Assembly: GCA_049644265.1 (NCBI GenBank)
Contig: JBARRO010000174.1
Location: 1-11,542, forward strand
Source of the DNA: JBARRO01 sp049644265
Lineage (GTDB): Bacteria > Bacteroidota > Ignavibacteria > UBA10030
DNA length: 11,542 nucleotides
Reading direction: 5' to 3'
Position numbers and translations under genes: made by a program. Positions 6,444 through 11,542 of the stretch are shown here, in pieces; the first letter of the stretch is position 1; each line of letters starts with the position of its first letter. The notes under the pieces were generated by a model that was not told the origin of the DNA, ran no database searches, and was given only the letters and a program-made list of their open reading frames with translations.

Positions 6444-7154
6444 ATGAGATTCCTGATCGCCATTATCGCGCTCTTCCTTGGGACCTCACAGAGAGGCCCG
6501 AAGCTTCCCTCCGCCCAGGACGTTATGCAGAACATGGAAAAAGGTTTTGCGGACGTGAAAGATTTTACCGTGGACATCGAGGCGGACGTCAACATGGAAC
6601 GCCTGCGCATTCCGAAATCAACCGCAACGCTGTACTACAAGAAGCCGGACAAGATTCATTTCAGCTCTTCAAACTTCATCATGGTCCCCCGCGAGGGGAT
6701 TGTTCCGAATCCCTCACTTCTCCGGGAGCGGTATGATGCGACCATGGCGGGTGAGGAGCGGATTGAAGGGCGAAAGCACTTCAAGCTTCAGCTCGCCGCC
6801 AAAGATCCCAGAACACATCTGCGTCAAATGTATCTCTGGATCGACCCCTCGAATTGGACCATCTCCAAAATGGAGACAATCCCTTATGAAGGTCGCACGT
6901 TGACCGTCAGTTTCTCTTACGGGTTGCAGCGCGAACAGTACTGGCTGCCCCTGAGCCTTCATGCCGTATTCGGCGTTGTCGGGCCGGATACCTCGAAACC
7001 ATTGTTCCCGGAAGGATCGCCGGCCGCGAAAGAGCAATTTGAGGAAATCCAACGGCCGACCCCGCGGTCCGGGTCCATCGATATCACGTATTCGCACTAC
7101 CGGGTAAATACCCGCCTCCCCGACTCCCTGTTCGAACAGCCGGAGACGAAGTAA
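6444..7154 (+). CDS. LolA-like secreted protein (outer-membrane lipoprotein-sorting type)
   Basis: A 236-residue predicted periplasmic protein of the LolA/LolB-like superfamily. A signal peptide spans about 1-15 (MRFLIAIIALFLGTSQ). The mature part begins with an amphipathic helix (AQDVMQNMEKGFADVKDFT), then strands with family-like phrases: ATLYYKKPDKIHF (61-73), MYLWIDPSNWTISKMET (129-145) and LTVSFSYG (153-160). The ATG at 6444 is chosen because the signal peptide starts there; the in-frame TTG at 6420 would add eight polar residues. Only one base separates it from the symporter stop. Members bind lipids or lipoproteins, so with an ABC-2 exporter in the same operon a role in envelope lipid handling is possible but unproven. 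No lipobox is present. A 30-residue polar loop near the end (180-210) is unusual for LolA itself. Confidence 0.75.
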   Translation: MRFLIAIIALFLGTSQRGPKLPSAQDVMQNMEKGFADVKDFTVDIEADVNMERLRIPKSTATLYYKKPDKIHFSSSNFIMVPREGIVPNPSLLRERYDATMAGEERIEGRKHFKLQLAAKDPRTHLRQMYLWIDPSNWTISKMETIPYEGRTLTVSFSYGLQREQYWLPLSLHAVFGVVGPDTSKPLFPEGSPAAKEQFEEIQRPTPRSGSIDITYSHYRVNTRLPDSLFEQPETK

Positions 7155-7201
7155 CCTCCCGCCTGCATCGGACAAGCATCCGAAGATTCGGAACTCTCCT
7201 C

Positions 7202-7230
7202 TTGACATTCAACTTGTCCAATTCTATATT
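7202..7230 (+). promoter_or_regulatory. consensus sigma70 promoter of the mntR-mntH operon
   Basis: TTGACA (7202-7207) and TATATT (7225-7230) are spaced by exactly 17 bases. Start of transcription is expected near 7237, leaving a leader under 30 bases. The palindromic operator at 7228-7245 overlaps the -10 box and the start site, so a bound repressor would block the polymerase. Confidence 0.85.
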
Positions 7231-7245
7231 TAGGTGACCCTAAAT
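7228..7245 (+). promoter_or_regulatory. DtxR/MntR-type operator
   Basis: ATTTAGG-TGAC-CCTAAAT is a perfect 7-bp inverted repeat with a 4-base centre. TTAGG...CCTAA half-sites are typical of DtxR-family boxes (IdeR, DtxR, MntR), and the regulator gene of that family starts 18 bases downstream. A further TTAGG half-site follows at 7252-7256. Metal-loaded repressor bound here would shut off its own gene and the transporter. Confidence 0.8.
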
Positions 7246-7263
7246 TTATTATTAGGATTATCT

Positions 7264-7917
7264 ATGGCCAGTGAGCAAATCGAAAACTATCTCAAGAATA
7301 TCTACAAACTCCAGGCGGACGAGGGGAGGGTCACGACGTCGTCCCTCTCCCAACGACTCCAGATTTCGGCCGCATCGGTTTCCGAGATGATTCGCAAACT
7401 GGCGGATGAGGGGTGCGTCACCTACACGCCGTACAAGGGAGTCGAGCTTACGGCCGAGGGCCGGAGAAGGGCGCTGAGGATTGTCCGCCGGCACAGGTTA
7501 TGGGAACTGTTTCTCGTGGAGGTGCTCAAGTATGATTGGGATGAGATTGACGAGGAGGCTGAGCGGCTCGAACACAGCACGTCCGAGCGACTGGAGCAGC
7601 GGATCGACGAAATCCTCGGTTATCCCGAACGGGACCCGCACGGAGACGTCATCCCGACCCCGGAAGGCAAGATTCATGAGTCCGGACACCAGCCCCTGTC
7701 CGAAGTCCGACCGGGGACCACGGTGCTCGTGTCGCGCGTGAACGACTCGAATCCCGAGATTCTCCAGTACATGTCGAAGCTGGGGATTGCCTTGAGCACG
7801 AAGATCAAGGTGAAGGAAAAAATAGGGTTCGACGGGTCGCTGAGGATTGAGGTGGGACGGAAAAAACAGTATATCAGCGCCAAGCTGGCGCAGAACATTT
7901 TTGTTGCAGAGAGGTGA
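7264..7917 (+). CDS. mntR: DtxR/MntR-family metal-dependent repressor
   Basis: A 217-residue cytoplasmic repressor. It has an N-terminal winged helix-turn-helix (about 1-65; TTSSLSQRLQISAASVSEMIRKL), a metal-binding and dimerisation domain (66-140) and a C-terminal FeoA/SH3-like domain (about 145-217). Aligned by eye to B. subtilis MntR, H77, E100, E103 and H104 match H77, E99, E102 and H103; Glu instead of Cys at 100 suggests manganese over iron. N8 and K11, however, replace MntR D8 and E11. Aligned to DtxR, E81 is kept and H98 is D96. The ATG at 7264 has AGGA seven bases upstream; the in-frame GTG at 7234 sits inside the operator and is rejected. The transporter gene follows six bases after the stop, so metal-dependent autorepression of both is likely. 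An iron sensor is the alternative. Confidence 0.9.
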   Translation: MASEQIENYLKNIYKLQADEGRVTTSSLSQRLQISAASVSEMIRKLADEGCVTYTPYKGVELTAEGRRRALRIVRRHRLWELFLVEVLKYDWDEIDEEAERLEHSTSERLEQRIDEILGYPERDPHGDVIPTPEGKIHESGHQPLSEVRPGTTVLVSRVNDSNPEILQYMSKLGIALSTKIKVKEKIGFDGSLRIEVGRKKQYISAKLAQNIFVAER

Positions 7918-7923
7918 GAGTCC

Positions 7924-9792
7924 ATGGCACGAATTGAAAAAGGCGGACAGGTCTCGCTGTCAGAAGTTCATCGGAGTGTAGACATTCCGAAGGGGGCCGG
8001 GTTTGTCCGACGGCTGCTTTCGTTTGCTGGGCCCGCGTATCTTGTCAGCGTCGGATACATGGATCCTGGCAACTGGGCGACAGACCTGGAAGGCGGCGCG
8101 CGGTTTGGCTACCAGCTTATCTGGGTGTTGTTGATGTCGAATGCGATGGCCGTGCTGCTGCAGACGCTTTCCGCGAGAATGGGCATTGTCACGGGCCGCG
8201 ACCTTGCCCAGGCCTGCCGCGAAAATTATCCCAAACCCGTCGCCTATGCTTTGTGGGTGTTGTGCGAAATTGCCATCGCTGCCTGCGATCTCGCAGAAGT
8301 GCTTGGAACGGCGATCGGGCTTAATCTTCTCTTTGGCATCCCCCTCCTGTTTGGAGTCATTCTCACGGGGATTGACACACTCCTGTTCCTGGTGATCCAG
8401 AGTTACGGAATCCGAAAAATGGAGGCGTTCATCCTGGCTCTGGTTTCAACCATCGGCATCTGTTTTGGCATCGAGATGATACTGGCCAAGCCGGACTGGG
8501 GACAGGTGATCACGGGGTTTGTTCCGAGACTCTCATCGGAAAGCCTGTACGTTGCGATCGGCATCCTGGGGGCGACCGTCATGCCGCACAATCTCTACCT
8601 CCATTCCGCCCTGGTTCAGACGAGGGCCGTCGATGCGAACGATGAAGGAAAGCGACAAGCGTGTAAATACAACCTCCTGGACACGGGAATTGCACTCAAT
8701 GCTGCGTTCTTTGTCAATGCGGCCATTCTCGTCCTTTCGGCATCCGTTTTCCACAGCCAGGGAATCGTCGTCACGGAAATCAAGCAGGCGCACGAGCTTT
8801 TGACACCGCTCCTTGGCACGACGATGGCAGGTGTTCTGTTTGCCGTCGCGCTGCTCGCGGCCGGGCAGAGCTCAACCCTGACGGGAACACTGGCCGGCCA
8901 GATTGTCATGGAAGGTTTTCTGCAGTTCAGAATTCGCCCCTGGATGCGCCGGCTCGTCACGAGGTTCATTGCCATCGTCCCCGCTGTTCTTGTCATCGGT
9001 GCAAAGGGGGAGCACGGTTCCTACGACTTGCTGATTCTCAGCCAGGTCATACTGAGTTTACAGCTTCCTTTTGCCGTCATCCCGCTGATCCAGCTCACCG
9101 GCGATCGCTCGACGATGGGCTCATTTGTGAACAAAGCGTGGGTCAAAGTTCTTTCCTGGACTACCGCAATCATTATTGTCGGTCTCAATATTCGTCTGGT
9201 CCTTGACACGATTTCCCGGTGGTTTGAAGCCGCGGGTGATCAGGCGATCTGGCTCTGGGTCACGATTGTCCCGGCCTTCGCAGGCCTGCTTTTATTGCTG
9301 GCGTATGTCTCCCTGCCGAAGTGGTTGCGACACTGGAAAAGAGAGCCCGCAAAAGAGATCCCTGTGCGCGACCTTGCCCCGGCGCACTACCGTCGCATTG
9401 GTGTGGCAGTAGACCACACCGAGACTGATGGCCACATCCTGGCGCATGTACGAACACTCGCCCGCGACCATCAGGCGCAGGTCTTTCTCTTCCATGTCGT
9501 TGAAGGAGTCAGTGTTGAACTCTTCGGCAAGGAAGCCGATGACCAGGAGGTACGGAGTGATGAGCAGTTTGTGACCGAGATGGCTATTCAGCTGTCGGAG
9601 ACCGGCCTCAAGGTTCAACCGGTCTTAGGGTACGGGCGTGTATCGAGTGAGTTGGTTCGGCTTGCCGGAGTTCACGAGATCGACCTCCTGGTGATGGGCG
9701 GTCACCGGCACCGGGGTATTACAGATCTGATTTTTGGAACGTCGATCTCGAGAGTCCGGCACGAGCTGACAATTCCAGTCCTCGTCGTTTAG
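7924..9792 (+). CDS. mntH: Nramp manganese/iron transporter fused to a universal stress protein domain
   Basis: A 622-residue inner-membrane Nramp transporter with a cytoplasmic tail. Residues about 30-465 form the Nramp core of some 11 segments. TM1 carries DPGN (47-50) and TM6 carries A217-T-V-M220 followed by PHN, giving the Asp, Asn, Ala and Met set that coordinates Mn2+ or Fe2+ in known structures. The retained Met argues against a magnesium-type relative. Proton-coupled uptake is expected. From about 488 a universal stress protein domain begins (RIGVAVDHTE) and ends with GGHRHRG (592-598), FGTS (604-607) and IPVLVV. The usual G-2x-G-9x-G(S/T) nucleotide motif reads G-2x-R-9x-G-T here. 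Ordinary MntH is about 400-440 residues and lacks this tail. The start ATG has GAGAGG in the end of mntR; an outer-membrane protein gene follows after 23 bases. Confidence 0.94.
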   Translation: MARIEKGGQVSLSEVHRSVDIPKGAGFVRRLLSFAGPAYLVSVGYMDPGNWATDLEGGARFGYQLIWVLLMSNAMAVLLQTLSARMGIVTGRDLAQACRENYPKPVAYALWVLCEIAIAACDLAEVLGTAIGLNLLFGIPLLFGVILTGIDTLLFLVIQSYGIRKMEAFILALVSTIGICFGIEMILAKPDWGQVITGFVPRLSSESLYVAIGILGATVMPHNLYLHSALVQTRAVDANDEGKRQACKYNLLDTGIALNAAFFVNAAILVLSASVFHSQGIVVTEIKQAHELLTPLLGTTMAGVLFAVALLAAGQSSTLTGTLAGQIVMEGFLQFRIRPWMRRLVTRFIAIVPAVLVIGAKGEHGSYDLLILSQVILSLQLPFAVIPLIQLTGDRSTMGSFVNKAWVKVLSWTTAIIIVGLNIRLVLDTISRWFEAAGDQAIWLWVTIVPAFAGLLLLLAYVSLPKWLRHWKREPAKEIPVRDLAPAHYRRIGVAVDHTETDGHILAHVRTLARDHQAQVFLFHVVEGVSVELFGKEADDQEVRSDEQFVTEMAIQLSETGLKVQPVLGYGRVSSELVRLAGVHEIDLLVMGGHRHRGITDLIFGTSISRVRHELTIPVLVV

Positions 9793-9815
9793 CGCAAAAC
9801 AGGGAGGCACGCCAG

Positions 9816-10619
9816 TTGGGACCAGGACTGAAATGGGGATTTGCGTTTCCAGCGATGCTGGTTTTCGTAAGTGTCGGATGGGGTCGGCAACAAGAAGTGG
9901 CGAAACCGATTCAGGACAATTCCTTCCTCATTGAAGAAGCATACAACCAGGAAGACAATGTGGTTCAGCATATTTCGAACGGGACGATCTACCACCGGGA
10001 CTTTGCGTATTCCTTCACTCAGGAGTGGCCGCTTGGAGGTCAGGCCCACCAGCTGAGCTTCACGATTCCGTACCTCACGTTTGATTCCTTTGCGAACCAC
10101 GGAGTGGGAGATATTCTGATCAACTATCGGTATCAGGCGCTGTTTGAGGAGCACAGTGTTGCGGTTGCCCCCCGCGCCTCAGTTATCCTGCCAACAGGTA
10201 GCAAATCGGATGGAATGGGGTGGGGGGTAGTTGGTCTTCAATTCAGTGTTCCGGCGAGCATTGAACTGTCGGAAGAATGGGTCACTCACCTCAACATTGG
10301 CACGACCGTATTGCCGAATGTGACCGGAGGACCCAACAAGGCAACTCTTATCTCTGTTTCCTCGGGGGCAAGCCTGATCTGGCTTGTCAAATCCACGTTC
10401 AACATCATGCTTGAGATGGTGTACAACTCCAACGCCGGTATTGAGGATGACGGCGCGTCAACCCGGGAGCAGGAATTCATTCTGAATCCCGCGATTCGGG
10501 GAGCGATAAACGTTGGAGATCTTCAGATTGTGCCCGGGATTGGAGTGCCGTTGAGTTTCAGAAAGGAAGGGATGCGGCCCGGCGTGTTCGTGTATCTCTC
10601 GTTTGAGCATCCCTACTAG
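9816..10619 (+). CDS. predicted outer-membrane transporter-type beta-barrel protein
   Basis: A 267-residue exported protein. The TTG at 9816 is chosen because AGGGAGG ends eight bases upstream and a signal peptide follows (LKWGFAFPAMLVFVSVGWG); the ATG at 9855 would cut into the signal. The mature chain alternates polar and hydrophobic residues in many short strands. It resembles the MetA-pathway/phenol-degradation transporter type of outer-membrane proteins, with phrases such as GDILINYRYQAL (99-110), PRASVILPTGSKSDG (119-133) and a closing strand ending VFVYLSFEHPY with a terminal Tyr. It lies 23 bases behind the Nramp gene with no terminator between, so it probably shares metal control. 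A metal-permeable channel role is inference, by analogy to MnoP-type channels, which belong to a different context. No terminator is evident right after its stop. Confidence 0.8.
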   Translation: MGPGLKWGFAFPAMLVFVSVGWGRQQEVAKPIQDNSFLIEEAYNQEDNVVQHISNGTIYHRDFAYSFTQEWPLGGQAHQLSFTIPYLTFDSFANHGVGDILINYRYQALFEEHSVAVAPRASVILPTGSKSDGMGWGVVGLQFSVPASIELSEEWVTHLNIGTTVLPNVTGGPNKATLISVSSGASLIWLVKSTFNIMLEMVYNSNAGIEDDGASTREQEFILNPAIRGAINVGDLQIVPGIGVPLSFRKEGMRPGVFVYLSFEHPY

Positions 10620-10668
10620 CCCCCTCGTCCCCTCGACTCGAGTCCCCTCCAAACAAGCCAAAGAAATC

Positions 10669-11003
10669 GTTGAACTCCTACGGAGTTCTTTCAGACCTGC
10701 TTGGCCATGTTAAAAACGTTCAGCTCCTAACGGAGCTGAATGATCCACATTCTACAACGATCTTGTTGGGATCGAACGTTTGTAACCAAGGGAACCTGAG
10801 AAACCCCAATTCCGTAAGAGTTGGACTCCTTATGAAGTCTATTTCAAAGTGATAGATGAAGTTAAAAAACGTTCAGCTCCTACGGAGCTGGGCCAGTGGC
10901 ATGATCTTCAATTACGGTCCCGTAGGGCTTGAACGTTTGTAACCAAGGGAGCCTGAGAATTCCGAACTCCGTAGGAGTTGAACTCCTTATGGAGTTTATT
11001 TCT
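10669..11003. repeat. two imperfect ~140-bp intergenic repeat units with inner palindromes
   Basis: Copy 1 (about 10709-10845) and copy 2 (about 10861-11002) run in the same order: GTTAAAAA(A)CGTTCAGCTCC, a TAmCGGAGCTG palindrome partner, then GAACGTTTGTAACCAAGGG, rCCTGAGAA, TCCGTAnGAGTTG and ACTCCTTATGnAGT with TATTTC. Copy 2 is four bases longer in its first half. A third partial copy of the GTTGAACTCCTACGGAGTT end lies at 10669-10688, so the block reads as repeated ends around two bodies. CTCCTACGGAG and AACTCC/GGAGTT arms form hairpins. Short open frames in it are by-products. It probably belongs to a genome-wide intergenic family, which one window cannot show. Confidence 0.75.
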
Positions 11004-11051
11004 GTTTTGTTGTTCAGTGCTACAAAGGCCCAGCTCCTGCGGACATAAGAG

Positions 11052-11100
11052 AGACTCCCGGAATCTTTCTCAGCAGTGCTTTGCGAGATTCCGGGAGTCT
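11052..11100 (-). terminator. 15-bp-stem hairpin between convergent genes
   Basis: AGACTCCCGGAATCT (11052-11066) and AGATTCCGGGAGTCT (11086-11100) pair perfectly around a 19-base loop. It lies 30 bases past the stop of the minus-strand gene at 11130 and is the first strong hairpin after the rightward mntH unit, so it could end both. Neither side has a long U-run (TTTCC to the right, CTCTTATGT to the left), so efficiency is uncertain. Confidence 0.65.
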
Positions 11101-11129
11101 TTCCGCGGAGTCCAGACGTTCTTTCGAGT

Positions 11130-11474
11130 CTATTGCGTCCTGGGGTTGTGCTTCTTTCGCGCAATGTCTCTGTTGGCTCGATTCTGCTCCCGCGTGAGTT
11201 TCTTGCGCTCAGCCGGAGTCACCGTTCCGTCAGATTTTGCTTTGGACTCATCCCGCTTGATCTTCCTCTGCTCGGCTCCAAGACGACGCGCTTCCTTCTT
11301 CGTAAGCTCGCCGGTCTTCACGCCTTGTTTCACGCGTTGCTTCTGAATCTGTTCCCGCTTGTCAATGCGGGGCGTTTGGTCTGCCTTCGGCTTTTCCTGC
11401 GGGTCCTGACCGTAGCTGGTCAGGGAAAATGCGAGCAAGACCAAACCGAGTGCAAGAATTCTTGTGTGTTTCAT
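11130..11474 (-). CDS. small basic exported protein with internal duplication
   Basis: A 114-residue protein of unknown function. The ATG at 11474 is preferred over 11519 because AAGGAGG lies seven bases before it and a signal peptide starts there (MKHTRILALGLVLLAFSLTSYGQ, cleavage near 22). The mature part is almost all charged and helical, rich in Lys, Arg, Gln and Glu. It holds two related units 28 residues apart: TGELTKKEARRLGAEQRKI (54-72) and DGTVTPAERKKLTREQNRA (82-100). Each has the form of a turn followed by a helix, like the exit half of an EF-hand, but the acidic ligands are mostly missing. The end ARKKHNPRTQ is basic. A periplasmic, perhaps stress-related role is a guess. The 15-bp hairpin at 11052-11100 follows it. 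Confidence 0.75.
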   Translation of the reverse strand: MKHTRILALGLVLLAFSLTSYGQDPQEKPKADQTPRIDKREQIQKQRVKQGVKTGELTKKEARRLGAEQRKIKRDESKAKSDGTVTPAERKKLTREQNRANRDIARKKHNPRTQ

Positions 11475-11520
11475 AGTGTATCCTCCTTTGTCTGATGAAT
11501 AGGGAACAGCGATCCGCAAT

Positions 11521-11536
11521 TTCTCACTGTTGAGAA
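11521..11536. promoter_or_regulatory. short palindrome upstream of the 11474 gene
   Basis: TTCTCA-CTGT-TGAGAA is a perfect 6-bp inverted repeat about 47 bases before the minus-strand ATG at 11474. It could be an operator, but I can see no convincing -35/-10 pair around it and the window ends six bases later. Confidence 0.25.
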
Positions 11537-11542
11537 TAGACA

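Noticed and set aside
7171..7194. Terminator after the LolA-like gene
   Set aside because: Only a short CCGAA-GA-TTCGG palindrome is present with no T-run, so I do not call it.
7234..7263. GTG start extending the MntR-like repressor by ten residues
   Set aside because: It lies in the operator and near the transcript start; the extra residues (TLNLLLGLS) are not family-like and the ATG at 7264 has AGGA upstream.
10670..10852. Plus-strand frame of 60 codons in the 3' repeat block
   Set aside because: It lies wholly inside the repeat units and would not be kept in the second copy, so it is a by-product.

Overview
The window looks like chromosomal DNA of an uncultured-type Gram-negative bacterium, probably in or near the Bacteroidota/Ignavibacteriota/Chlorobiota (FCB) group. 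The reasons are an outer-membrane beta-barrel gene, a LolA-like periplasmic protein, two lipobox or signal-peptide secreted proteins, and intergenic CTCCTACGGAG-type repeat families of a kind I associate with those lineages. Against Bacteroidota proper, two promoters have a classical TTGACA/TTGCAA - 17 bp - TATATT layout rather than the Bacteroides-type -33/-7 motif. The lineage call is inference only. There is no phage, CRISPR array, rRNA or intact tRNA.

Region 1 (about 100-1380, minus strand) is a tightly overlapping cluster read right to left: a DUF1232/YkvA membrane protein, a possible 55-residue Cys/His-rich mini-protein whose ends overlap both neighbours, a small secreted CPxC membrane protein, and a His-rich DUF2243 membrane protein. 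Region 2 (1379-2103) is non-coding. It holds a leftward terminator with no gene, the 3' half of a tRNA-like sequence, GC-rich hairpins with a repeated GGGGTCAC, and a degenerate AGATTGTAGATT repeat. Region 3 (2104-3038) is an unknown lipoprotein whose stop codon lies inside the end of a 147-bp MITE-like inverted-repeat element.

Region 4 (3081-7154, plus strand) starts with a strong terminator and a good promoter, then four closely packed genes: an ABC-2 type exporter ATPase that seems to start at CTG, its permease, a sodium:solute symporter, and a LolA-like secreted protein. Region 5 (7202-10619, plus strand) is a manganese/iron homeostasis module. A consensus promoter overlapped by a DtxR/MntR-type palindrome drives a MntR-like repressor, an Nramp (MntH) transporter fused to a C-terminal universal stress protein domain, and a predicted outer-membrane channel. 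The simple reading is metal-dependent autorepression of one operon that would move metal across both membranes.

Region 6 (10620-11129) has two imperfect copies of a roughly 140-bp intergenic repeat, then a 15-bp-stem hairpin that ends the last, minus-strand gene (11130-11474). That gene encodes a small, basic, exported protein with an internal duplication.
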